Part shown: positions 46,513-58,969 of the stretch, in pieces
Layout: every line of letters begins with the position of its first letter
Position numbering within the stretch: position 1 is the stretch's first letter
NCBI RefSeq assembly: GCF_001039355.2
Contig: NW_019775443.1
Coordinates: forward strand, 1 to 64,000
DNA length: 64,000 bases
Source of the DNA: Lingula anatina
Lineage: Eukaryota; Brachiopoda; Lingulata; Lingulida; Lingulidae
Direction: 5' to 3'
Notes under the pieces: generated by a model
What the model saw: the letters and a program-made list of their open reading frames with translations, nothing else
What the model was told of the DNA's origin: nothing
The model's database searches: none
Position numbers and translations under genes: made by a program

Positions 46513-49500
46513 ATGAATTTATTTGGTGGATCGTCAACTGGGTCTTTTGGTGGAGGCTCATTGTTTGGAGGTAACCAGCAAGTGGTGGTAAACTATAACC
46601 CTATGAAAGATGTGGAGGTAGCCTCCCCACCAGATGACAGTGTCAGTTCTCTCCAGTTTAGCCCAGGGTCTCTAACTTCTACATTTCTAGTGGCTGGAAG
46701 CTGGGATAACAATGTAAATTGAATTACATATTTCACACTGTACAGTGTCTAATAGTAACTTGGTAACTCCAGTCCTGGACTTCTTTTACATCTAATCTAT
46801 TTCATATTGCATAATTAACTATAAAAATAATCCAGGGGCTGATATTTTTTTTAAAAGCACTATAAGGGAGAAATGTGCTTTGTTTACTGACATTGATACC
46901 TTCCACACACATAGGGGTTCTAGTTAAGTTTTTTAAGTACATAGTTTTTTAAAATATGTAAATAGAAATAGAATATATTTTTTTGTGTAAAATTATATTT
47001 CAAGAAGAACAGCATGTAATAATGACCTGTATATATTTCAGGTTCGGTGCTGGCAGGTAGAACAGAATGGCCAGACAATACCCAAAGCACAACAAACACA
47101 TACGGGGCCAGTGCTGGATGTGGCATGGAGTGATGTAAGTATATTAAAAACTTAGGTGTCCAGGCAAAAAAGATTTGATACAATCATGGTCATGCTGCAG
47201 CTTTTAAAAAAATAACTAAGTAATGTCTGTAATCTTGTAACTTAATGCAAGGAGACAAATGTTAATTATGAGATTGACACGGGATCTTTTTTTGATAGAA
47301 GACAAATTGTTGTTGAAAAATGACAAAGATGGGTCTTGCTGTCTATATGATATGAATGTGCTTCTGTTTGTCAGGATGGCACAAAAGTTTTTACTGCCTC
47401 TTGTGACAAAACAGCAAAAATGTGGGATTTGGCGAGCAACCAAGCCATGCAGATAGCCCAGGTAAAATGAATGACTTAAGTTGTTATATTACCTAAATGT
47501 TTTCCATTTTGTGCTAAAGTAAGAACAATAAAATTTATCGTCAGGTAGTTCTGATCAGTACATACAAGCCTCAATATGCTTGTGAACAGTAATAGATTAT
47601 AACGTTTTGATATATTTATGTTTTTGTGTTAGTATGTGAAGTGCAAAAAGAATTGTATAAAAGACTATATCTCTTGGTTCTTTCCCCAGCATGATGCTCC
47701 CATTAAAACTATCCACTGGATCAAAGCCCCGAGTTATAGCTGTGTGATGACTGGCAGCTGGGATAAAACACTAAAGGTATTATGAACAGAAACATCATGA
47801 TCTAATATATCACTTAGTACACTGGTGTATCACTTGATATATAGGCTAGTGCATGGGTAGCTGATGTTTAACTGGCTTTGATGTCAAAACTTGTCCTAGT
47901 TTTCATTGTGTTAAATTTGGCTTTTGGCTTAAAACTGTAGTGATGATACATGGAATCCTTTCTGGTGATTTTCCAATTTCAAGTATTGGTTCAGTTTGTC
48001 TGCCAATTTGCCCATTCATTTCCATACATCTCAGACAATATTTCCAGTCAGTGGCTTTTCTGAATTTTGTCAGCTTGTGTTAAAGTGCATAAATGAATTT
48101 TAAGTAAGACAAAGAACTGGAGTCATAAATTGGAGTTCTTAAAAGAAGGTTTTCACTTTTTAGTTCTGGGATACTAGAAGTCCCAATCCAATGATGACTA
48201 TAAACCTTCCTGAAAGAGTTTATTGTGCAGATGTGGTAAGTTTAAACTAAAATAGTGTGAAAAGAATTGAAGCAAGACTTAAAAAAATCTGTGATACCTA
48301 TAGTTGTATTGAAGTAAAGATATTAAAATAATAAAAAAAGGCTAATCTTCAAATATGTTGTCTATCCACATATGTAAAATTATAGCATTATGCTGAATTT
48401 TTAGGTGCTTTTACTTTTAGATAAATGTGTCTTTCTTTACATTTTCAGCATTACCCAATGGCAGTTGTAGGCATAGCTGGGAGAGGTATCATCATATATC
48501 AACTGGAGAACCAGCCAAGAGAATATAAGACAATGGATTCCCCTCTCAAATATCAGGTTAGACATTAAATGTCCTACAACAGGAAGAAAAAGTATTTTTT
48601 CAAGTTTTAAGACCTGTAACTGATTTCCAACTTATCATAGCAAATATTGACAAAAACTCATGCTTTTATGCAAGAAATTTCACCAAATAATTTGTGGGTA
48701 ATTTCATTTTTTTCTGTTGGTAATATATTTTATGAATGTTTCAGCATCGGTGCATCAGTATATTCCTGGACAAGAAAACTAATGGCCCAGTGGGTTTTGC
48801 ACTGGGCAGCATTGAGGGAAGAGTGGCCATACAGTACCTCAGTCCTACAAACCCCAAAGATAACTTCACTTTCAAATGCCACAGATCCAATGGTACAACA
48901 GGAGGGGCACAGGATATTTTTGCAGTAAGAAAATTTTGTTTAGAATGATGTATTACAGCTTTACTGGTGTCATCCAAAACTGATATAAAAATATATAACT
49001 GATGTGTAAAAAATCTATTGTAACTTTGTTTGCAGAAAAGTGATCAGAATTCTTTGTGTGGAATGAAGGTGTTCCCCTGTACACATTCTGACATGAAAAT
49101 CCGGGGGGGGGGGGTCTTGTATGTATATGTTGTGCCAAAGATTTGGTTTTAAGATGATTCCATTGAGCACACTATATGAAAATATTTTCAATATATTCTT
49201 CAGGTCAATGGCATTGCTTTTCATCCAGTCCATGGCACTTTGGCTACAGTGGGGAGTGATGGAAGATTTAGCTTCTGGGATAAAGATGCCAGAACTAAAC
49301 TGAAAACCTCCGAGCAGCTCCCCATGCCCATCACTTGTTGCCATTTTAACGCAGCAGGAAATATTTTTGCTTATGCTTCAAGTTATGATTGGTCAAAGGT
49401 AATTTTATAGATTTTAATGATAGTTAACAATACGATAATTGCACTTGTATTTCACATACTAACTTGTATTTTCATCCTATTGTTGAAAGCGCCAGTTGTG

Positions 49501-49937
49501 GTATAATTCAAGTACAACTACTGCGCCTTGATATAATTACACTCTTGTATGTCAGTTACAGTGGTTGACTTGTGTTGTAACTAGTACACACAATGCACAC
49601 CATTTTAACTATACTTCTGAGTGTAACTTAACATGTGAAAGTAACAAAAGCTTTGGTAACCCAAAAAACTGCTAGTTTATTAACTTTTATCAACACCTCA
49701 GGCAGTATTCTTGGGAACTTAATGGTCTTGACGATTTCCACTATGCAGATTTACATTTTAAGGGATTCATTTTATGGATAGTGTGATTTGTATGGAGGAG
49801 TTTCATTGCATGATAAAATTGAAAGAAATCTTTACATATTCCAGGGTCACGAAGGGTTTGATCCCCATAAGATGAAACCGCACGTTCTTCTCAGGTCTTG
49901 CTATGATGAGTTAAAACCAAGTAACAAGAAATCCTAA
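46513..49937 (+). CDS. RAE1: RAE1 mRNA export factor (complete copy)
   Basis: Nine exons: 46513-46713, 47042-47134, 47375-47461, 47690-47776, 48164-48235, 48449-48556, 48745-48924, 49204-49398, 49845-49937, all phase 0; 371 residues, close to the roughly 368 of vertebrate RAE1. The N-terminus is Gly/Phe-rich ([18 protein letters not shown]). WD-repeat landmarks include [57 protein letters not shown] and [14 protein letters not shown]; the end is [14 protein letters not shown]1 (yeast Gle2) is a beta-propeller that binds the GLEBS segment of NUP98 at nuclear pores, supports mRNA export and acts in the spindle checkpoint. It is divergent from TATDN1 and convergent with regucalcin. Confidence 0.96.
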
Positions 49938-50678
49938 GAGAAGTAACAACATATTTTGGGAATCCAACTTGACTACAGTGCACAGTAAATACGTATTCAG
50001 CCAAATGTTCTGTCGTATGTGCACTTCTTGTGATTTTCAGAAAACTTAACAAGAGAGTCTACCTTTCGTTATTTGCACGAATATTTAGTTACACCATTAA
50101 AGTATGGTAAACAGCACATAAAAAAGCTTGTATCATAGTTTGTCTCCAGCACTGAAAAATATACCAGAGGCCAGATATTACAGTAATGCAGAAATTAAAA
50201 AAAAAGCAGACAAGCTAAGCTATTGTCAGTTTAAAATATATTTATATGTTTAAAAAGTTGTGTATTTTTGTTTTTGAGATTAAAGGCTGTAAGGAAATTA
50301 CTGTGTGGAATTTGTAAATTATTGTTAAATCATCAGATTACCCTTAAAATGGAAAGATCTGATGAAGAGAACTAAAGTTGCAATTTGGAACAAAACACTT
50401 ATGTAACATAACATTAATTATTAAAGATCAACTTAAATTCATGTTGTTGTGTAATTCTCTGTTCTGATAACTGCAAGACAGTGAAAATGAACAGTATATT
50501 TATTTTCTGTGAGTACAAATCCAATAGACATGATGCCATTAAGTAGATAGACTTCTTGTATTAATGATTTGAAACAATGTTACTCACCATCACTTAAAAT
50601 GCACCATCAATTTTTCATAGATGACTCTAACCAGGTAATTAAAATTCATATCATACAATTTAAATTAAATTTCAATTA

Positions 50679-52941
<2,263 letters not shown>

Positions 52942-53440
52942 GGTTCGGATAGTTTCACCTTAGATCACCCCCACCTTTTAACGCTGTTATAAAGTCCGTG
53001 TGCGCTATATAGTTAGACACAACCTAACCAAAGACCTGAATATGGGACATGGTCCACAGATTATCTGCCAATGGTTCATATTTACACGTGGCGTGTTGTC
53101 ATACAAATTGTTGACAATGGACATCACTCAGCCGTCACTCACCCACCCTGATGTTCTAGGTATTCAGGCAATGCTTCCCTCCTGAACATTGCTAACTTGT
53201 AGTGTAATAAAGCTTTATTCCACTGATATCTGTTACAGGGTGCTAGCTGTCAACTTGATTGGTTGGTACATCTTGAACCTATAGAAAGTGACCCTTATTA
53301 TAATTCCAAACTACACTACCACAATATAAAAAAACGCCATCAAAAATTAATATAGTGTTTTATATAATGGGGGTAAACATTCAAAATTCCTGTGATTCAA
53401 TGACATCAAATTCCGTTTGTATTTAACTTAGAATGGTTGG
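52942..53440. other. 5' flank of regucalcin, no other gene seen
   Basis: Presumed promoter region of the minus-strand regucalcin gene. I see no firm TATA box, and no second gene. The open frame at 53000-53185 is unsupported. Confidence 0.4.
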
Positions 53441-53445
53441 TACAC

Positions 53446-53717
53446 CAGTGGCGGATTTAGGGGTTGTCAGGGGGATCCTGACCCCCCCCCCCCTTCGATT
53501 TCTGAAAAACAATGGTCCCCTCTTGAAATTAGAATTTTGACTAGTATATGTGAATCATAGTTCTAAACCGTACCAAATGGCACCGTTCGCCCACAAAAAC
53601 ACCAATTTTTTTTTTTTGGGGGGGGGGCCTTCACCGGGCTCCGAACTCCACGCCAAGGGGGGGGGGGGCGTCGCATCCGCAGACCCCCCACTTCAAATAA
53701 TCCTGGATCCGTCACTT
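53446..53717. mobile_element. hAT-like MITE with CAGTGGCGGAT ends
   Basis: Left CAGTGGCGGATTTAGGG, right CCTGGATCCGTCACT plus one altered base. The interior has long C and G runs. TACAC occurs on both sides (53441-53445, 53718-53722). CAGTGGCGGATC-type ends are, to my knowledge, common for hAT non-autonomous elements in animals. Confidence 0.72.
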
Positions 53718-54053
53718 TACACGTAGAGCTAAAAAAACACACTAAGTGACCGTTATTTTAAAAACTAGACTACCAAAATATAAAAAGGGGTTCTCAACAA
53801 AACCATAGATCTATATATTAGGGATGACTTTTTTATTTCTATGATTTAATGAAATTTCATTTTTAAAACACTCTATCAAATAAAAGTTTTGACTCTTATG
53901 ACATAAGTACAAAAAACGATGGAACCTTTTAGAAGCCTTACGGAGTTTTACCTGTGATCTCTTCTTAATTCTGTTGCGTTACATGTCATGACCAAAGTAT
54001 ATCTTCCCATCCCTTGAGATAGGATCCTTTAACTTGACTTTTTATGTATCTTA

Positions 54054-54244
54054 GACTGCATTCCCACAGATTTAGATCGATCCATCTGGATCGACCTAAC
54101 TCCCTGGGGGTTCACGCTAAATTGCTGTCAGCCGATTGCATACTATAGTTAATTAGCCCCTTACAGCTTTTAGTAGGCGGGACAGTAAACTAGTGAGACC
54201 CCCCCACGGGGATAGATCGATCTAAAATCTGTGGGAATGCAGTC
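54054..54244. mobile_element. TTA-target MITE, unit 1 of a tandem pair
   Basis: 191 bp. The ends GACTGCATTCCCACAGATTT and AAATCTGTGGGAATGCAGTC are a nearly perfect inverted pair, each continuing into AGATCGATC. It is preceded by TTA (54051-54053) and followed by ATA (54245-54247). The interior includes TAACTCCCTGGGGGTTCACG and TTTTAGTAGGCGGGACAG. The pattern is PIF/Harbinger-like. Confidence 0.82.
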
Positions 54245-54247
54245 ATA

Positions 54248-54461
54248 GAGTGCATTCCCAGAGATTTAGATCGATCAATCCGGATCGACCTAACTCCCTG
54301 GGGGTTCACGCTAAATTGCTGTCAGTCGAGCGCGCACCATAGTTAATAGCCCCATACAGCTTTTAGTAGGCGGGACAGACATTTAAGCCGGCTAAGCTGA
54401 CAGTAATCTAGTGAGACTCCCCACAGGGATAGATCGCTCTAAAATCTGTGGGAATGGGGTC
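54248..54461. mobile_element. TTA-target MITE, unit 2 of a tandem pair
   Basis: 214 bp, same orientation and interior as unit 1, with an added ACATTTAAGCCGG segment. It is flanked by ATA (54245-54247) and TTA (54462-54464). It shares its left target triplet with unit 1, so the two are head-to-tail with three bases between them. Confidence 0.82.
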
Positions 54462-54479
54462 TTAGTCTCCCGAAAATTT

Positions 54480-55580
54480 AAGGTTAAATAATAATGGTGC
54501 TAACATTATAAGATATGAATAGATTTACCTAATGAAGTTCAGTCGACCCTAGGCCACTTTGAAAAAAAATGCAATTGCCATAAAATGTCGATTGGCTATT
54601 CCAAAATTTTATTTTCGACGACACTGGCTCCAGTGTTGGGATTCATGGGACTGAGTGCGTTTATCACTTTTTGTTTTAAAATTGACAAAGTTGGTTAGGT
54701 TTTTCTTATGTGATTCAATTGAATTATTATAAATGGGATGTAATCACGTTCTGGGAAAAAAATTAGCTGTTGATTTAACAGCCTGGAAAGCATCATTCTA
54801 GGCGCATGATTACGGCGTTATTTTCTCGGACAAGCATCTTTGCGCTTAGCGTAGCATGATTATAGCAATGGTTATTAGATCAAATTTTTTTTTGTTTATC
54901 AGGCAGAAACAATGATGTGTTACAGTGAAATTTCGTGGAATTTTTGAGGACAACTGTGAATGTAAAATTTTGAAATTTTGTGCGATTTTTAGCCCACCTT
55001 ACATATACATGTAGGCCCTGCATTGAGCTCGAATGCACTTAAATGCACGGGAATCGGGGCGACTTCAGTAATCAGAACAAAGTGAGTTTAGAAATTGAAT
55101 ATTGTGATTTGAATAATCAACATGTATATTCTATGTATCCAAAATATTTCAACTAAATTCTTGATTAAAAAAAAAAAAAAAAAAACCATGAAGATCCCAG
55201 AATTTAATATAGAGGCCTACAGCATGATGAACTAACGCGAGATTGGGACGTCTTTGAATAAATGTCGGGACAAGAGGAATTCTCAACTTGATCTGGAAGC
55301 ACTTTTGGAAAAAGAATTTTGAAATATAAAAAAAAAAAGAAGAAAAAGAAATAAAATTAAATTAAATTTCAGGCGCCAAGATTAACGCGGTAAATCTAAT
55401 TACCTGGAGTATTTCGCTCCAACGATTCTACAGTGTTTTTTCTTTTGTTTGTTATAATTTTTCTTGTCTTCCTAGTGATTTATTATAGATGATGCAGCAA
55501 ACCAAGTCCCTTTGTTTTCCTGTATATATTAGATATTCGATTGGAATACAACTCGTCATGTAGACCTACATACGATATAT
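54480..55580. other. Intergenic, no gene seen
   Basis: AT-rich, with A runs near 55167 and 55330. No reading frame or RNA gene recognised. Confidence 0.45.
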
Positions 55581-56189
55581 TGGTCTAGGGGAGAGCGGGG
55601 TTGGTTGGAACAGTTTTCACCTTTTTTGCGATATCTCAGCAGTCAAAGCTTTGGGGACAAAAATAAAAAATCTGATAGGGGAAAATTATATGCCGCACTC
55701 ATCTATGAAATAAAACATCAAGTAGGTCTTTTTATTTTAGAGTAATAAATGCTCAAAGTTGCCTCCTAAAACGTTCCATCTCACCCCACCCGCGGGGTAA
55801 GATGGAACAGGCAGTGGGGTGAGTTGGAACAAGAGGGCGACTGTGAACGCTTGCATATAAATTTAAAGTATAATTCATTTTAAGAGTAGGTTTATCTATA
55901 TTAATTTCCCAACAAGTGCGTGTTACTTTGTATTCGTATCTCCATAGTTTGTAAGCATTTTTTACGTTTACAATTTGCTTTCAAATAGTCTTTTCGATGT
56001 ATAAGCCATATCCAGTCACACGTCATTTCATAATGATAACAAAAGTGGTGTAGTTTAAGAGAAAAGAAATTGAACTCACATAACTCAACCTATCAACAAC
56101 AGTAGGTAAGACCTACAAATGAAAACTGTATCTCTTTCAACTCAACAACTCAGAATCAAAATCGCAGTTCTGACATACTCAGTATGTAC

Positions 56190-56560
56190 ACTTGGTCAAC
56201 CTTAGTACAGTCTTCATGTGACCACTTTAGACAAACAATGCATTTAACCCATTTCTCTTTTGGTCAGCTGTTAATGAACGGCTCCCCACAAACCAGAGAT
56301 GGCCACTCTTCTTCTGACTCAGAATCGTTGGTCATCTTTAATTTCCTTTTTCTTGATTTTCTCTATCGACTAGAAATCTTTAACTGTTTTTTATTTTTGT
56401 TGCGCTTGTCCTTTTTAATTTTGTTGGGCTTGGCCTTTTCTTTTTCGAGTAGCTCATTTTCAGGTGTGTCAGTTAGTACTGCACTGCATCGTTTTCTTCT
56501 TTTAATCTTTGGACTGCGACGGTAAGCTTTTGGAACCGGTATAATTATTGCTGGACTTGA
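56190..56560 (-). pseudogene. C-terminal remnant of pogo-type DDE transposase
   Basis: The minus-strand reading gives RSPKIKRRKRCSAVLTDTPE followed by a Lys-rich NELLEKEKAK tract, then an acidic SDSESEEEW segment. It ends with a cysteine-rich finger-like tail (LVCGEPF…EKWVKCIVCLKW then SHEDCT). AVLTDTPE near a Lys-rich stretch and a terminal CxxC…CxxC…H…C finger is what I know from pogo/Tigger-like transposases of invertebrates. A TGA interrupts the finger between FINS and PKEKW, and frame changes separate the acidic part. The catalytic DDE core is missing. Inactive. Confidence 0.68.
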
Positions 56561-56591
56561 GCTGTTTTGGGCTTTTCTTAAGTGCGCTTTA

Positions 56592-56799
56592 GACCCCATT
56601 TCCAGAGATTAGATCGATCTACTTTAGATCGACCTAACTCCCTGGGGGTTCACGCTAAATAGCTGTCAGCCGAGCGGACACCAAAGTTAATTACTCCCTT
56701 ACAGCTTGTAGTAGGCGGGACGGACATTTAAGCCGGATTATCTGACAGTAATCTAGTGACAGTAATCTAGATCGATCTAAAAGCTCTGGGAATACAGCC
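56592..56799. mobile_element. TTA-target MITE, copy 3, nested in the pogo-like element
   Basis: 208 bp, same family as 54054 and 54248 (AGATCGATC near both ends, CTCCCTGGGGGTTCACGCTA, AGTAGGCGGGAC). The target TTA is duplicated exactly (56589-56591, 56800-56802). It interrupts the pogo-like element, so it inserted later. Confidence 0.85.
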
Positions 56800-58283
56800 T
56801 TAGTGTGCTGTAGCACCTCTTCCGGTGAGGGCAACAGAGATTTCAACTGAATCTATGCCTAAGTTACGAGGTGAATGTTTGTCTTTTCTGGGGGGATTTT
56901 GTGCCCTCGTTCACTAAACATTAACAGCAACCCCCAACCCATTACACAAAGCATCTAAAACAATATCGGCAGAATTGGTGTTGTATAGTTTATCCATAAC
57001 ATAGGCTCTCAGCTAGAATATTTTCATTTTGCCGCGAAAAAGCAGAGTAATAATCGACATTTCCTTCCACATCTAAAAGCAATTTATCGCAAAAAGCAAC
57101 AGTGGGCATGCAGACAATTTTCGACCAAACAGCTAGGTTTGCATTTAACAAGCAATGACCATCCCCCCTTGTATCTTCTACACGCATGTACATTCCGGCA
57201 TCATGGAGATGTTCTATCAGCTAGATTTCGTCTCCAGTTGGAGTTGTACTGGGTTACTACGTTACTACTCTCTTCAAAGTTGAGATTAAAACATTTAGAG
57301 AGGTTTAAAAAAAATGAAAAACACCGTGCGGGGTGGGTTGGAACACTCCTGACAGTGTTCCAACTGGCCCCATGTCAAATGTTCCGACCAGCCCCCATGA
57401 CGTCATGGCCCACTTATGACACTGTATTTCTTTAACAAGTGGGAAGTGATTAAAAAAAACAACAGCTTTTTGAACATCAAGGTGGTCCTAAACGCTTTGC
57501 ACAATTTCAGTGATATAATCCTTACACTTTAGTTTACAGCACGATGAATGTCAAAAATATAAAAACTTACTTCGAGTAGCGAAAATAAGTTTTTTTCGCA
57601 TAAAACTTTTACTGCATTTTTGAAACTTCCACAAGTTTACCGGATGAGTGACCATGCCACGTGACATTTTTATGCTGAAGGAGCACATGATCGGTCTTGT
57701 GATTTAAGAAATAAAGCCAATGTTCCAACTTACCCGCGTTCCAACCCACCCCGCTCTCCCCTACTATGAGATCGCCACTTCCGAAGTATGCGTGCTGTTT
57801 GTCGGAAGAAATATACCCCTTTTTATACTCGTCGAACAAATACTGGTAAGTCCAAACAGTGGCCAAATTACCAAATTATGTGTCATATATTTTACGTATA
57901 TTTTGCCCAAAATCCATGGATTGAGACAAAACAAACACTATAAACACACAAACACACACATAGGCCTAGTAGTATTATTATTGCTGTTGTTGTTGTTGCA
58001 AACTTACCTTAGCTATCTTGAGCATCAAATACACCGCTTTTTAAAACTTATAACTACTTTTTTGTCAACATAAATAAAAGAAAAAATAAATAAAAGAAAA
58101 AATAGATAAAAACAATAAAGAAAACTCGTCTATAACAAAGAAAGAAAATCAGTCAACCTTAAATGTTCATATTCAACCTGAAACACCCGTCGCCACTTAC
58201 TACCACGACCGCCACGTTATATTTAGGCATGGAAACAAAAAGCACAGGGCTCTCATTCCAGGTTTAGATTACAAATTATGTAC

Positions 58284-58337
58284 GTTAGATCAAGGAGTTA
58301 TAACAGAAGGCCTTCTGTTATAACTCCTTGGTTAGAT
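58284..58337. repeat. 40-bp perfect palindrome between GTTAGAT direct repeats
   Basis: CAAGGAGTTATAACAGAAGG at 58291-58310 is followed without spacer by its exact reverse complement at 58311-58330. GTTAGAT lies directly on both sides (58284-58290, 58331-58337), like a 7-bp target duplication around a minimal foldback insert. Confidence 0.9.
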
Positions 58338-58795
58338 TAACGCCAAATTACATTAGTGTTAAAATAAGCCCAAATCATGCATTGTTTATACGTTATATTA
58401 AATGAATATTTAAAACATTTATCTTAATATATAAGAAGAATAAATAAGAAGAATCCGATCATTTTGTAATTTCTGAAGGATTCTACTGTAATTTTTTCGT
58501 ATTTTCCGCTCGTAGCGGACTGCGGTGACCTTTAAAGTAACCTTGACCTTAATTTAGATTGCCCCATAATCCAGTGTGGTTCAAGTTTCCGGACGGTGGT
58601 AAGTGTTAACTACAAATAAACTGTATAAACTATTTACAGAAGTACTTGCGACATACTCTGATAACACATTCGCATTACAGGGTTAAAGACCCTAAATGTC
58701 AGACGAGCCACGGTTTGTAGTGTAATGTATTGGCTGTCAACTCTGACAATTAAGATTCTTGTAAGATCTTACAATTTCTCAACTCCTAGAAACGG

Positions 58796-58923
58796 ATGAA
58801 GAAAGTTGAATTGAAAACACTGGCGCTGTCCTCTGCTTTGGCCCTGGCCCTTTACAAATTAGCAGTACCTTTGAATTATCCTGTCATTATCACAGTGTTC
58901 TCTAATTTTCTGTATTTCCTCTC
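58796..58923 (+). CDS. Possible first coding exon of a membrane protein continuing to the right
   Basis: ATG at 58796 opens KKVELKTLALSSALALALYK followed by LAVPLNYPVIITVFSNFLYF, a hydrophobic, signal-anchor-like segment. The frame reaches CTC/GTACGTT, a fair splice donor at 58924; without splicing it would stop near 58964 after about 55 codons. I do not recognise the family and found no second exon before 64000. It could equally be a chance frame. Confidence 0.28.
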
Positions 58924-58969
58924 GTACGTTTGTTTAACCCCTTGTGTGTGCATGTGTGCATGTGACTGA

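Larger units (their letters stand above)
55588..57761. mobile_element. Pogo-like (Tc1/mariner) DNA transposon with GGGGAGAGCGGGGT ends
   Basis: Left GGGGAGAGCGGGGTTGGTTG GAACA and right (inverted) GGGGAGAGCGGGGTGGGTTG GAAC form the termini. TA dinucleotides flank exactly (55586-55587, 57762-57763), the Tc1/mariner target. GTTGGAACA/TGTTCCAAC motifs recur inside both ends (about 55816, 57340, 57360). The interior holds a broken transposase C-terminus on the minus strand and a nested MITE at 56592. Without the nested insert the element is about 1.96 kb, too short for an intact transposase, so it is a deleted copy. Confidence 0.82.

Noticed and set aside
40925-49937. Two functional RAE1 paralogues
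   Set aside because: Intron-level identity and the break exactly at an N favour allelic copies; see the haplotype finding.
56184-56525. 113-codon plus-strand frame with hydrophobic runs
   Set aside because: It is the complement of the minus-strand pogo-type transposase remnant, which has recognisable motifs.
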